DNA of 64,000 nt from an uncultured Neglectibacter sp. (GCA_947647615.1 CANSKS010000006.1:24962-88961), one strand, 5' to 3'. Positions 43,269-52,321 are shown, counted from the first letter of the stretch. Numbers and translations: made by a program. The notes: generated by a model not told the origin, from the letters alone.

Positions 43269-43727
43269 CTATACGGGTTTATCTTGGTTTTTCCAAACCT
43301 TCCCTAAAATATCTTTCAAAACCAGGAGAGCGTCCAGCTCCCCGTACCCATACTCCTTTTGCAGTTTTCTTAGCAACCGTCCTAGCTCTGCGGCATATTC
43401 TCCTATGTTTACTTCATCTTGATAGGTGGAAAGAATGGGATATTTCTTGCTCCAAATCTTGGCCCAATCAACTTTTTTCGAAACCCTCTCTTCGGTTTTC
43501 TCAATGAGCTCTTGAATTTCCTCTACCTCCCTATCGGATTTCATCAACTCATCCAGTGACACCCCATAAAGGCCTGCGAGCCTTTGGGCCTGGCAAATGT
43601 CAGGCAAGGTTTCATCCAACTCCCACTTTGAAATCGTCTGTCTGCTTACCCCCAGGTTCTCGGCAGCTTCCTCTTGAGATAGTCCCCGCTTCTTGCGGGC
43701 ATGGTAAAAACGGTTTCCTAAGCTCAT
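43269..43727 (-). CDS. XRE-family helix-turn-helix regulator
   Basis: 152 residues. N-terminal Cro/CI-type HTH: KKRGLSQEEAAENLGVSRQT with WELDETLPD after it; the rest is a helical domain of unknown function (residues 65-152). AGGAGG is 8 bases from the ATG. It has no obvious partner gene on the same strand, so it probably regulates itself or distant genes. Confidence 0.88.
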   Translation of the reverse strand: MSLGNRFYHARKKRGLSQEEAAENLGVSRQTISKWELDETLPDICQAQRLAGLYGVSLDELMKSDREVEEIQELIEKTEERVSKKVDWAKIWSKKYPILSTYQDEVNIGEYAAELGRLLRKLQKEYGYGELDALLVLKDILGKVWKNQDKPV

Positions 43728-43856
43728 GCTGTACCTCCTGCATTTTTTATTTATGATAAGGGATGTGGCTGCAAAAATCCACCAGCCAAAGCTTGCTGTT
43801 TCGCCCGTTTTCTTGCCATTTTACTCTCAGAATTATTAGCGAAGTGAGATGGGCAC

Positions 43857-43899
43857 ATAAAAACGCCTCCCTTTCTCGGCCATTCGGCAAAGGGAGGCC
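43857..43899 (-). terminator. Terminator of the YbaK gene
   Basis: Minus strand: GCCTCCCTTT / AAAGGGAGGC (43899-43890 and 43875-43866), followed by GTTTTTAT, 24 bases after the stop. Confidence 0.85.
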
Positions 43900-43922
43900 C
43901 AAAGCACTTTAAGGAAGCACGC

Positions 43923-44390
43923 TCAGCTTCCCTTTGTCACATCCACCCAGGCAATAAAGCCCGAATATTGCTCCAGCTCCGGTATCGTCAATTCTATGGC
44001 GCTGTTGCCGCTGCCGCAAGCGGGAAAAACCGTATGAAATCGCTTTAGAGAATCGTCAAGGTAGACCTCAACCCCTTCGTTTACCGCAAAGGGGCATACG
44101 CCGCCTACCTTATGGCCAACCAGGGTTTCCACTTCATCGGGTGTAAGCATTTTTGCCTTGGTCCCGAACTTGGCCTTATATTTGGCATTGTCAATTTTCA
44201 CATCTCCCGCCGCCACGATTAGAACAGCGTGACCCTCTACCAGAAAAGAGAGCGTTTTCGCGATCCGGCAGGGTTCGCAGTTCAAAGCCTGCGCCGCCAG
44301 CTCTACCGTAGCACTGGACACCTCAAATTCCTGTATCCGCTCCGCAAGGCCATATTGCTCAAAATACGTTTTTACTTTTTCAATCGCCAT
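43923..44390 (-). CDS. YbaK/EbsC-type aminoacyl-tRNA deacylase
   Basis: 155 residues. The family hydrolyses mischarged tRNA in trans, typically Cys-tRNA(Pro) or Ala-tRNA(Pro). Signatures: RIAKTLSFLVEGHAVLIVAAGD with the conserved Lys, and later GHKVGGVCPFAV with the active-site G-G-V-x-P-F loop. The ATG at 44390 has GGAGGG 8 bases upstream; a longer in-frame start at 44417 is less likely. Single-gene unit with its own terminator. Confidence 0.9.
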   Translation of the reverse strand: MAIEKVKTYFEQYGLAERIQEFEVSSATVELAAQALNCEPCRIAKTLSFLVEGHAVLIVAAGDVKIDNAKYKAKFGTKAKMLTPDEVETLVGHKVGGVCPFAVNEGVEVYLDDSLKRFHTVFPACGSGNSAIELTIPELEQYSGFIAWVDVTKGS

Positions 44391-44480
44391 GATAAGCCCT
44401 CCAAAAAACATTTTCATTCTTTATTCCGCCAGGAAAGGAAAACCATCCCTCTTTTTGCCGGCGGGTTGCTGGTTCCCTTT

Positions 44481-44954
44481 TTACATGTCCCCAAATTCAG
44501 CCGTAAGGCTTCCCCTTTGGAGAATATACTTTCCCGCTTTTTTCAAAAATGTCCTTTTCACAGAACGAGCGCTCAAGTCAATTTCACGGTCCAAAGCGTA
44601 CACAGTAAAACAATAAGTATGCTTTTTTCCTTTTGGCGGTTTTGGTCCCGCATACCGGTGAAACCCATAGCCAATTCCTTGGCAAGCGTTTCCTAAGCCG
44701 GCCGCCTTGCTTCCGGCAGCGATTCCGCCCTTCACCCGGCTGGTAGCAGGGATGTTCCAAATAATCCAATGGGTAAAATTCTTGATGGGATGAGAAAGGT
44801 CCTCCAAAGTAATGGCAATGGTTCTTGCCTTGGGGGAAAGATTCTCCAAAACGAATTCCGGTGACATGTCCTGGCCGCGGCCGGTGTTTCTTACCGGAAA
44901 CCTGCCGCCATTTTCTATGCCCATACAATGAAATTTCAAAATGCCATTTTCCAT
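44481..44954 (-). CDS. YbhB/YbcL-family (PEBP, Raf-kinase-inhibitor-like) protein
   Basis: 157 residues of the phosphatidylethanolamine-binding protein family. Conserved anion-pocket motifs are present: NFTHWIIWNIPA and YAGPKPPKGKKHTYCFTVYAL. The biochemical role of bacterial members is unclear. GAGGAGAGA lies before the ATG. A promoter and an approximately 190-base untranslated leader precede it. Confidence 0.9.
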   Translation of the reverse strand: MENGILKFHCMGIENGGRFPVRNTGRGQDMSPEFVLENLSPKARTIAITLEDLSHPIKNFTHWIIWNIPATSRVKGGIAAGSKAAGLGNACQGIGYGFHRYAGPKPPKGKKHTYCFTVYALDREIDLSARSVKRTFLKKAGKYILQRGSLTAEFGDM

Positions 44955-45158
44955 ATTCTCTCCTCTCGGCCGGCTTGGGTAAAAAATTGTATTGTAAACG
45001 GCACAGTGACCCTCAAAGGGGTTCCGGGCAGTTATGGGAATTGCTCACACCCGCCAAGGCTGCCAGCTCATTTCAGGATACTTTCCGGACTGCCGCACAG
45101 TTTTTGCTAGCCCTTAACAGCCATTCAGCGTGTTTCTATATCTCGGTTGGACATTATA
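44955..45158 (-). promoter_or_regulatory. Promoter and long leader of the PEBP gene
   Basis: Extended -10 TGCTATAAT on the minus strand (TATAAT at 45158-45153). Transcription would begin near 45146, leaving about 190 bases of leader with several possible short stems (for example ACCC/GGGT near 45010-45025) and a T6 run near 44987. I could not match it to a known riboswitch or T-box. The rest of 45159-45223 holds nothing I can support. Confidence 0.45.
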
Positions 45159-45223
45159 GCACAGAAACCCAAAAAAGAAAAGGAAAATTACCGGTTCTTA
45201 AAAAATGCGAAGCCGGGCCAAAA

Positions 45224-46546
45224 TTAAAGGCCGGCGGAACGGTCCTTCTTACGCGCCGCCCCATACAGCGCTAAAAAACAGACAAATCCCAAAAGTTCCG
45301 AGGCAGGAAAGCTAAGCCAAAGGCCTGTAGTACCTCCCACCATGGAAAAAAGGATGGCAGAGGGCAGCAGGGCCAGAATTCCCCGGAGCATCGATACCAG
45401 AAACCCGCTTTTCTCTTTTCCGGAGGCGCTGAAAAAAGCGGAAGCCAAAATATTGAAACCACCCAGGAAATAACCGGTAAAATAAAGGCGCATTCCTTGC
45501 TCCGCCATTTGGGCCAAAACCGGGTCTTGCTCGCCGTTAAACACTCGGGTTAAAAATTCGGCATTAAAAAACACAATCCCATACAGTACCATAGAAAGGA
45601 ACAACGCAAGAACCGCACCCTTTTTTAACAGCCGACGTTCTTCCTCCTTTTCTCCCAAGCCATAGACATGACTTACCAGAGGCTGTATTCCCTGGGCCTC
45701 CCCCGTAAATAAAGCGGTCTCCACCAATGCCAAATTTGCCACTATGCCATAAGCGGCCACCCCGGTATTTCCGGCGAGGCGCAAAAACAACAGGTTAAAC
45801 ACCGCCAATGTAACAGCGGAGGAAAACTCCGTCACCAAAGCCGAAAGCCCCGCCCCACATATTTTAACCGCCAATCGAAGGGACATCCTGCCCGCCACTA
45901 CAGAAAACCCACGGTTTCCCTTCCAAAGGCCGGTGGAAAGAACCGCTATGCCGATCACAGGCGACAATCCTGTGGCAAAGGCTGCCCCAAACATTCCCCA
46001 CCGGAGAGGAAACAAAAAGAGATAATCCAACAAAATATTGGAAAAACTGCCCGCCAGCATAGCAGCCATGGCCAGCCGGGGCGCGCCGTCATTCCGCAAA
46101 AATGCCAAAAGAATGTTATTGAGCAAAAAGCAAGGGGAAAAACAGAGAATCGTTCGCAAATAGGCTGCCGTCATAGATAATATCAAATCGGATGCGCCCA
46201 AAATTCCGGCCATGTATTCCGCCAAAAAAATACCGGCCAAGAGAAAAACAGAAGAGAAAAATCCACCTAGGGCCAGGGTTTCGGTAAAGACCCGGTTCTG
46301 TTCTTCCCTGCTTCCTCTGACCTTCAGCGCGCCATACCAGGCGCCGCCTCCCATACCCAGCATAAGCCCTACTCCGCTAATCAAACTGTAAACGGGAATT
46401 GCCAAATTCAAGGCTGCTAATCCCGGTGTGCCCAAGGCCGCCGAAACAAAAAAAGTATCTGCCAGGATGTAACAGGAAAGCCCCAGCATCCCCAGCATAT
46501 TCAAAGAAACATACTTTGCAAAAGAAAGCTCCCTTTTCGTTTCCAT
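45224..46546 (-). CDS. MATE-family efflux transporter
   Basis: 440 residues with 12 hydrophobic helices in two similar halves, typical of Na+- or H+-driven multidrug/toxin extruders. The start KRELSFAKYVSLNMLGMLGL and the helix 1 region ADTFFVSAALG fit the DinF/MepA-like clostridial group. GAGGGGG precedes the ATG. It follows the GH127 gene on the same strand but is separated by a terminator. Confidence 0.9.
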   Translation of the reverse strand: METKRELSFAKYVSLNMLGMLGLSCYILADTFFVSAALGTPGLAALNLAIPVYSLISGVGLMLGMGGGAWYGALKVRGSREEQNRVFTETLALGGFFSSVFLLAGIFLAEYMAGILGASDLILSMTAAYLRTILCFSPCFLLNNILLAFLRNDGAPRLAMAAMLAGSFSNILLDYLFLFPLRWGMFGAAFATGLSPVIGIAVLSTGLWKGNRGFSVVAGRMSLRLAVKICGAGLSALVTEFSSAVTLAVFNLLFLRLAGNTGVAAYGIVANLALVETALFTGEAQGIQPLVSHVYGLGEKEEERRLLKKGAVLALFLSMVLYGIVFFNAEFLTRVFNGEQDPVLAQMAEQGMRLYFTGYFLGGFNILASAFFSASGKEKSGFLVSMLRGILALLPSAILFSMVGGTTGLWLSFPASELLGFVCFLALYGAARKKDRSAGL

Positions 46547-46582
46547 TTTTTAAACCCCCTCTAAACAACTTTGCTAAAAACA

Positions 46583-46641
46583 AAAAGCGTCCGGCATTTT
46601 GCGCCTACCAAGGCCTACAGGCGCAAAAACCGAACGCTTTT
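46583..46641 (-). terminator. Terminator between GH127 and MATE genes
   Basis: Outer 12-bp stem AAAAGCGTCCGG (46583-46594) / CCGAACGCTTTT (46630-46641), one mismatch (G-U on the transcript), with an inner stem ATTTTGCGCCT / AGGCGCAAAA. On the minus strand it is followed by TTTTTGTTTTT. As it lies in the MATE leader it could also act as an attenuator. Confidence 0.8.
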
Positions 46642-46713
46642 CCCCTTACCCGGCGGCAAGGAGCGCGTTTTTCTTTTTCGTTTAAGAATAACAGACTCTG
46701 CCGACTCTGTCAA

Positions 46714-48591
46714 CTAAAACAATACCGGCAGTTCCGTCATTCGCAAAGTCGTGCAGCCGTAAGGAACCAGTTTCCTAGTTTCGGAAACGGAAATGGAGGT
46801 CTTTCCCGGTTCCACCGCGCAAACACCCCATTGGAAAGGCCAATCTACCTGAGCCAGAGAACAGGCGACTGTAACGGGAGGTTCCTTTCCGGAAAAGGGC
46901 GTTTTTCCCATGGGATGCTCTTCCGCCTCAAAACAGGAACCGGCAAACCCATAGTTCCAAGGAGATTCCGGGAAAATTTCATAATCGCAATAAGGGAACT
47001 TCCTTTCTACCCCATCTTTGCAGTACTCCCTTTTTTCCCAGCGCTCCTTTATAGGAAGACTGTAAAGCAAGGGACCCCTCCACAAACAGGCAAGACCACG
47101 AGGCCGCGAGGTAAGTTCACAGGAGAAAGAAAGTTCTACCCGAACCTTCTCTGTTCCCTGCCAACGACGTTTTACGGAATAAAACTGTCCTGCGGCCGCC
47201 GGTTTCCCGTCTACCACCGCTGTTTTTACAAAACCGGGAATTCGAATGAGCAGTTCAAACTCCACCGGACTGCCGCTCTCTACCGTATAACAGAGGCTGC
47301 CCCGGAAAGGATATTCCGTGTCCAGCCGGCAAGCCACCTGGACCCCCTCAATTTCCAAATTCACGGAGGAAGGAGCCAGCACTGCGGAAACCACCCCCCC
47401 GGCGGAGCGCTGGAAGGTGGAAAGGGCAAACTTAGGCCACCCTTGGCTGAAATTTGCGGTGCAGCAGCCGAAATTCGGCTCTAACCCAAAAAGATGCGCC
47501 TCTTCGCCATTGGTGCGGAAAATCACATGATCTTTTGGCAAAATACTGCATTGGGGTTGGTTGGTCAACTGCAAATATTGGTGGGTCCACATGTCCTCAC
47601 TGAGCGTGGCGGGCAAAGCGTTAAAGGCCAGTTTTTCCAACAGGTCGCCCCAGCGAGCCCCACCACTAATAGAAAGCAGTGTCTCATAAGAATACATAGC
47701 CTCCACTACGCCGCAAAGCTCTGTCCCTTGTATGGGGCTGTCTCCGGAAAGGCACTCATCCCCGGTAAAATGGCTGGCTGCCATGCCATGATATTGAAAC
47801 AGCTTTTCCAAAGCCAGGCCCGCAAAGGCTTCCGGGTCTCCCCCGTGAAGCCGGTATTTTAAAGCGCCCTGCTTTAGGCACATGGCCAAATTCACCACGT
47901 GGGTAAGATAGGTCCACCGGCGATGGGGTTCCTTTTCCCGGAAGTCCTGGAAAAGCAACTCGTAATCGACACCTTCTACTTCCAGCTTTTGGGCCAAATC
48001 TAACAGCCATTCCTCACCGGTGCGCTCATAAAGCCAAAAAATGGGGATTAAGCACTCGAACCACCGGCTTGCGGCCCAGTTGAAAAGGCTGTTGTAATCC
48101 AGGTGGGCATCCAAACTCTTCAAGACACCGGAAAGAGCCTTTTGTACCCTGCCCTCTGCATCGCCTGCACAGTCGGCATACAGAGCCAGCACCTTGGCGA
48201 TTAAAAACACCGTCCACACATCATAGGCGCCCCGCTCTTCCGGCTTGCAAGGGCAAATCCAACCGTCCGGCTCCTGCCGCGACAGAATAGTTTCTACGTA
48301 TCTGTCCGCTTTGGCCTTCAGCTCAGGATCGTCTAGCAAATACGCCAAAGGAATAAACCCATCCAGCCAATAGGGCATTCGTTCCCAGCCATCCCGGCTG
48401 CCGCCCAGCCAAGCGCTGTCTCTCACGTCGGGCCATACCCGATCTAAATTTCCGGAAAGGCCCTTGGCCTGAATTTCCAACTGCCGCCTCAACCAGCCTT
48501 GAGGACGGATCTCCTTGGAAGTCAAAGGCAGAAATTTACTCTTTTTCAGCACTTTTATCACCGTTTCCTTTCCTGCAACCTTAAAGCCCAT
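46714..48591 (-). CDS. Glycoside hydrolase family 127 (DUF1680, beta-L-arabinofuranosidase-like)
   Basis: About 625 residues. The opening KFLPLTSKEIRPQGWLRRQL is typical of DUF1680/GH127. The catalytic Cys/zinc region is recognisable in NFGCCTANFSQGWPKFA (paired Cys), with the acidic partner in IQGTELCGVVEAMYSYE. Family members release L-arabinofuranose or related sugars from plant polymers. No signal peptide, so substrate is probably imported oligosaccharide. The start is uncertain: ATG 48591 is used, TTG 48618 or a GTG at about 48552 with GGTG upstream are alternatives. Confidence 0.85.
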   Translation of the reverse strand: MGFKVAGKETVIKVLKKSKFLPLTSKEIRPQGWLRRQLEIQAKGLSGNLDRVWPDVRDSAWLGGSRDGWERMPYWLDGFIPLAYLLDDPELKAKADRYVETILSRQEPDGWICPCKPEERGAYDVWTVFLIAKVLALYADCAGDAEGRVQKALSGVLKSLDAHLDYNSLFNWAASRWFECLIPIFWLYERTGEEWLLDLAQKLEVEGVDYELLFQDFREKEPHRRWTYLTHVVNLAMCLKQGALKYRLHGGDPEAFAGLALEKLFQYHGMAASHFTGDECLSGDSPIQGTELCGVVEAMYSYETLLSISGGARWGDLLEKLAFNALPATLSEDMWTHQYLQLTNQPQCSILPKDHVIFRTNGEEAHLFGLEPNFGCCTANFSQGWPKFALSTFQRSAGGVVSAVLAPSSVNLEIEGVQVACRLDTEYPFRGSLCYTVESGSPVEFELLIRIPGFVKTAVVDGKPAAAGQFYSVKRRWQGTEKVRVELSFSCELTSRPRGLACLWRGPLLYSLPIKERWEKREYCKDGVERKFPYCDYEIFPESPWNYGFAGSCFEAEEHPMGKTPFSGKEPPVTVACSLAQVDWPFQWGVCAVEPGKTSISVSETRKLVPYGCTTLRMTELPVLF

Positions 48592-48848
48592 GTGGTACTG
48601 CAAACGGGCCTTCGGCAAATTTCGCTTTCATTCTACCATTCTTGCGCCTTCCCGGCAACGAAAAATTTTTTCTTTTCTTCGCTGGCCGGAACTGTTATAC
48701 TAGAATAGGTAAAATAGCGGCAGCACGATTTCGCAAGCAGAAAACCGCCTTGCCCTTCCCGCCGGCTGTTGTATAGGGGAGGTCGGCTTCGGCCTGCTTT
48801 CATGGAAGAACCTTGCGGGAATCAAATTATTTCTTGGAGGAACAAACT

Positions 48849-49121
48849 GTGGAGTTTCAACTAGATTTGCCCGGCTTCAACTATTTTGTGGAAGGAAACG
48901 TTTGGACCGGCAGCTGCACCAAAAGCCGGAAAGAGCCTTTGATGCTTCGGGTACGCATCGCACCGGACCGAGAAAACGAAAAACTTTTGGTGTGGTTATG
49001 GAAAAACGAGGACGTCTGCTTTGAACGGGCAAAAGATTTCACGACCCGAGAGCTGCCCTTTCTGGAAGCTTCCCTGGACGCCATCAAGTCTTGGCTTTCG
49101 GAGGAGTATCGGGAATTATAG
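48849..49121 (+). CDS. Small conserved-looking cytoplasmic protein, unknown function
   Basis: 90 residues, mixed alpha/beta, no signal or membrane segment. Contains LRVRIAPDRENEKLLVWLWK. The GTG at 48849 is chosen because GGAGG lies 8 bases upstream; a TTG at 48813 is in frame but has no such site. Its last 38 bases overlap the end of the convergent RNase H gene. I do not recognise a family. Confidence 0.6.
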   Translation: MEFQLDLPGFNYFVEGNVWTGSCTKSRKEPLMLRVRIAPDRENEKLLVWLWKNEDVCFERAKDFTTRELPFLEASLDAIKSWLSEEYREL

Positions 49122-49746
49122 GGGCATCTAGCCCCAAAGCCTTTCTGGCCAGGGCGTCGGCCATATCGTTATATTTATTTCCGGAATGCCCTTTCACCTT
49201 TTGAAAGGTGAGCTTCAAATTTTTTGAGGCTTCCCGGCAGATCTGCGCATAGGCTTTGGTACCAGCCTTGTTGGCTTTCCATTCCCCTAACGCCCATTTT
49301 GCAACGCCTTCGTAATCGTGGTGAATTTCCAGCGCCGGAATATCTTTTTCCATGCAATAGCGGATCACCGTTACAGCCCCCATGATCTCCCCTGCCACAT
49401 TGTGCATTTCCGCCATTTCCGAGTCTTGATATTTCTGGGAAAATAGCACCTGGCTGCCATGGTAAAACAAAACGGCCCCACAGGCAAATTCCTTTGTTTT
49501 TTTTGAAAAACTGCCATCGACATAGGCCACTGCCAGGTTTTTTTCCTCCAAAGGCAATTTCGCATCGCCGGTTTCTACTGTTCCGGAGGAGTTTTCCTCT
49601 TTTAAATAGGCAAGGGCTTCTTCTTCTGTGGCAAAGCCTTTATAAGCTGCGCCGCTTACCCCCTCTATCTGCGCCCTGCAGGCTTCCCAAGTGAGGAAGA
49701 TTCCTGTTTCCCTGCCGTGTTTTACGGCATAAAATTTTTTAGCCAT
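49084..49746 (-). CDS. rnhA: Viroplasmin-domain ribonuclease HI
   Basis: 220 residues. Residues 1-45 are a caulimovirus-viroplasmin domain (KKFYAVKHGRETGIFLTWEA), which binds RNA-DNA hybrids as in eukaryotic RNase H1. Residues 70-205 are RNase HI with catalytic Asp in AYVDGSF, Glu in NVAGEIMGAV, Asp in HHDYEGVAKW and the C-terminal HSGNKYNDMAD. It removes RNA from RNA-DNA hybrids. Promoter TTGCTT-17-TATAAT at 49828-49800. Confidence 0.93.
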   Translation of the reverse strand: MAKKFYAVKHGRETGIFLTWEACRAQIEGVSGAAYKGFATEEEALAYLKEENSSGTVETGDAKLPLEEKNLAVAYVDGSFSKKTKEFACGAVLFYHGSQVLFSQKYQDSEMAEMHNVAGEIMGAVTVIRYCMEKDIPALEIHHDYEGVAKWALGEWKANKAGTKAYAQICREASKNLKLTFQKVKGHSGNKYNDMADALARKALGLDAPIIPDTPPKAKT

Positions 49747-49799
49747 AAATGCCCTTCTCCTGCCTTTTCATTTTCAGCTTATTTTCAGGTTGAAAGCTT

Positions 49800-49828
49800 A
49801 TTATAGGGAAAAGCTTTCCGAAAAGCAA
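49800..49828 (-). promoter_or_regulatory. Promoter of the RNase H gene
   Basis: Minus strand: TTGCTT (49828-49823), 17-base spacer, TATAAT (49805-49800). Confidence 0.65.
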
Positions 49829-49872
49829 GCTTTTCCCAGCCAAACTCTCCCAAAAAATTCACATTTTCTTCG

Positions 49873-49902
49873 TTGACAGAACCGTCTCTTTTGCGATACA
49901 CT
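49873..49902 (+). promoter_or_regulatory. Promoter of the lipoprotein gene at 50018
   Basis: TTGACA (49873-49878), 18-base spacer, TACACT (49897-49902). This would give a leader of about 110 bases. Confidence 0.6.
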
Positions 49903-50017
49903 AAATTGGTTAAAAAAGTGTTTTCTTCGGCTCAAGACGGTATATTTCACGCTAGGAAATTTATGTCTTGCTTTTTTCTTTTCTTCCTTAAGAATTTCTT
50001 GGAATGAGGTTTTCGTC

Positions 50018-51121
50018 ATGTTTTTTTCCAAAAAATGTTTACAAGTTTCTCTTGTCCTGCTGGCAGCTCTGTTTTTTTTAGCGGTGGCCTTTGCCTGCAG
50101 CAGTCACGAGGCAGAAAGCAGTTCTCATGTAGTGGAAGAGACAGAAGCTTTTTCCTCTTCTCCAGCTTCCCCAACAAAGGCCATGGCAGATCTGAGCTCT
50201 TCCGCGCTCTCTGGAATAGAGGCCCCTGTAGCTTCTCTGCTTGAGAAACTAAAACCCGCTCAACTGGAAGTTTACGTTGCCGTGCCCTCCACGGCCTATT
50301 CTGCCAAAGGCAGCAGGGAGGCTTTACAGGAATTCCCTGCGGGGACCACCCTTTCCGTGGCAGAGGACGAGGATGAAGTTTTTTGGTTTGAGGCTTCGCT
50401 GGAAGATGGCCGCACGGGATTCCTGTATGGGGAAACTCTTTTCCCCATACAGGAAGACGGGACGCCCTCTGCCCAAAGTCTTACGGCCCAGCGGATTTCC
50501 TCCCGCATGTCTGCCCTGTATGAGAAGCTGCCCCAAGGAAAATACTGGAACCACATGGGGGAAGAATCCGACGGGGAAGACCCCTTTTCCGTAACCGATA
50601 TTCCCTGTGAGCACTCTATTTACGGTGAGGTTTATTGTAATTTCTACGATGGGAAAACCCTGGAATATTTTCCGGAGTACGGTACCCTTTCCCAGTGCAT
50701 GGGATTTGCCAGCTTCCTCAGCGACCAGCTGTTCGGAGAAGACAGCGGCCTTTCCTTGTTTTACGACATCGACCGGCTGCAAATTGGCGACCACATCCGC
50801 CTTTACGAATACGAGCATTCCATGATTGTCGTGAAAAAAGATGAAAATTCTATCACTGTGGCGGAGGTAAACGAGAATTATGAAGACTGCCTGATTTCCT
50901 GGAACAGGGTCATCTTTTTTGACGAATTGGAAGGCCTTTCCTGGGATTCCACTTACGCCACCCGGTACCCCATGTACCGGAATGAATCGGGAGGATTCTC
51001 TTTTTGGGAAGACAGCTCGAGCGGGTTTGAAGTGGAATATAACGATTTCCCAGAAGAAGACTTTTCTGAAAACTATGACGATTTTGGAGACTGGGAAGAT
51101 TGGGAAGATGGAGAAGGATGA
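50018..51121 (+). CDS. Lipoprotein with SH3-like and cysteine-peptidase (CHAP/NlpC-like) regions
   Basis: 367 residues. Signal peptide ending in a lipobox-like AVAFAC (Cys27), a Ser/Glu-rich linker, an SH3-like region (about 90-145), and a domain with LSQCMGFASFL, YEYEHSMIVV and VAEVNENYED. The Cys, His and Asn spacing resembles CHAP/NlpC-P60 cysteine peptidases or amidases that cut peptidoglycan. The C-terminus is strongly acidic. Membrane-anchored on the outer face. Catalysis is inferred; it could also be a binding-only protein. Confidence 0.6.
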   Translation: MFFSKKCLQVSLVLLAALFFLAVAFACSSHEAESSSHVVEETEAFSSSPASPTKAMADLSSSALSGIEAPVASLLEKLKPAQLEVYVAVPSTAYSAKGSREALQEFPAGTTLSVAEDEDEVFWFEASLEDGRTGFLYGETLFPIQEDGTPSAQSLTAQRISSRMSALYEKLPQGKYWNHMGEESDGEDPFSVTDIPCEHSIYGEVYCNFYDGKTLEYFPEYGTLSQCMGFASFLSDQLFGEDSGLSLFYDIDRLQIGDHIRLYEYEHSMIVVKKDENSITVAEVNENYEDCLISWNRVIFFDELEGLSWDSTYATRYPMYRNESGGFSFWEDSSSGFEVEYNDFPEEDFSENYDDFGDWEDWEDGEG

Positions 51122-51148
51122 ATCTTGCATCCCTGCTCTAAAAAAATT

Positions 51149-51192
51149 GCCGTGCGCTGCTTGGGACCCATAACTGGCGCACGGCCTTTTTT
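51149..51192. terminator. Bidirectional terminator
   Basis: 9-bp stem GCCGTGCGC (51149-51157) / GCGCACGGC (51177-51185). T7 follows on the plus strand and an A run (51141-51146) gives Us on the minus strand, serving both convergent genes. Confidence 0.88.
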
Positions 51193-51650
51193 TATTTTGT
51201 CTCCTGTTTCAGTTGGGCATTTATCCTTCTGAGCTCCCGTTTCCAAACTGCGAACTGTATTACCCAAATAACGCAGAAGATCAGGAAGAAAATGCCGAAA
51301 TACTGTAAAACCCCTGCGACGCTGTGGGCCATCCAATAGGAAAAATAGGCCACGGGAAGCATAATTCCGGAAAGGATGGCAAAATAGATGCCTGTCTGCT
51401 TTACAATGCCCCAGCTTTCTATTTCCCATATAACCGAGCTGGCACCGCATCCTACGCCAAGCAATCCGCAAAGCAGCGCCTGAACAAGAACCGCCCGGGA
51501 TTCATTCCCCACCGCTTCAATCAATGCCGGTACGCATGGAGAATAATACCCTTCCCCAAAAATCAGGGACAGGAAAATGGTGATAAAATATCCTATGGTA
51601 ACCCCCAGAGGAAACCCCATAACCCCTCGCATGATGATTTTTTTTCTCAT
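51192..51650 (-). CDS. DUF3021 membrane protein
   Basis: 152 residues with four hydrophobic helices, starting RKKIIMRGVMGFPLGVTIGY and ending in a basic tail, which is the layout of DUF3021. These proteins are almost always encoded beside a LytTR DNA-binding protein, as here (29 bases apart), and are thought to hold or control that regulator at the membrane. GGAAG precedes the ATG. Its stop touches the bidirectional terminator. Confidence 0.85.
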   Translation of the reverse strand: MRKKIIMRGVMGFPLGVTIGYFITIFLSLIFGEGYYSPCVPALIEAVGNESRAVLVQALLCGLLGVGCGASSVIWEIESWGIVKQTGIYFAILSGIMLPVAYFSYWMAHSVAGVLQYFGIFFLIFCVIWVIQFAVWKRELRRINAQLKQETK

Positions 51651-51679
51651 AGTAACTTCCTTTCTTGTAAAATTTTCTT

Positions 51680-52120
51680 TTAGAGCCCCAATATTTTTTT
51701 AATTTTGGGTACGTACCGCCGGGATACATAGGTCACTGTTCCATCCGCAAGCTTTACGCAGATGGTCCCCGCAAAGCTAAGGTCAAAATGAAGGACCTTT
51801 TTCAGGTTCACAATTTCCGAATTTGAAATTCGGACAAAGCTTTCTCCGCTGAGCCGTTCTTCCATTTCGTACAGTCTGAGCCGCAGCGTGTACTCCCCCT
51901 TTTCGGTCACAGCGAACACCTTTCCCCTGCTGGCATAAATTCTGACTAGTTCTTCTTGTTCCAACACTTCTAATTTTTCATCTCTTATCCCGGAAATGAC
52001 CTGCGGGATGTCTTCCGACAGAATTTTTAGCGCGTGCTCTACCTCATCTGTAATGGCGGCGGCCATAATGATGGCCTTCGGCTCCAGATAAGAACTGTCC
52101 AGCTTCAGCTCAACTTGCAT
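51680..52120 (-). CDS. LytTR-domain transcription factor
   Basis: 146 residues, no receiver domain. The C-terminal 95 residues are a LytTR DNA-binding domain: GEYTLRLRLYEMEERL, SFVRISNSEIVNLKKVLHF and YVSRRYVPKIKKILGL. AGGAGG lies 8 bases before the ATG. It forms a two-gene unit with the DUF3021 membrane protein. The likely targets are its own promoter and perhaps the divergent MacAB-like export operon that starts 274 bases away. Confidence 0.9.
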   Translation of the reverse strand: MQVELKLDSSYLEPKAIIMAAAITDEVEHALKILSEDIPQVISGIRDEKLEVLEQEELVRIYASRGKVFAVTEKGEYTLRLRLYEMEERLSGESFVRISNSEIVNLKKVLHFDLSFAGTICVKLADGTVTYVSRRYVPKIKKILGL

Positions 52121-52275
52121 AGGCTAACCTCCTTTTTCGTCGTGGATGCCTTTCCCATTAAGCATAATCAACAAGACGCAAAATTTCCACAATTTTTTTA
52201 CATTTGGGCGGTTTGGGGCCATAAATGGTTCAGAGCCCGGAATAAACTTCCTGCCGGATTGGCAAAGAGGGGAAA

Positions 52276-52303
52276 ACAGTTTTTTCATTTTTGAAAAAAC
52301 TGT
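52276..52303. other. Palindrome between LytTR and export operon
   Basis: Perfect 11-bp inverted repeat ACAGTTTTTTC / GAAAAAACTGT with a 6-base centre, 19 bases before the -35 of the export operon. It could be an operator. Confidence 0.6.
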
Positions 52304-52321
52304 GAACCAAGGGATTCCCAG

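Noticed and set aside
44955..45158. T-box or c-di-GMP riboswitch in the PEBP leader
   Set aside because: No TGGNACCGCG box and no GEMM-type conserved core could be seen.
46583..46641. Riboswitch controlling the MATE gene
   Set aside because: A simple long hairpin with T tract right after the GH127 gene explains it as a terminator; no known aptamer core visible.
46399..47484. 361-residue plus-strand frame
   Set aside because: Covers the MATE start, a terminator and the GH127 end in antisense; very basic, not protein-like.
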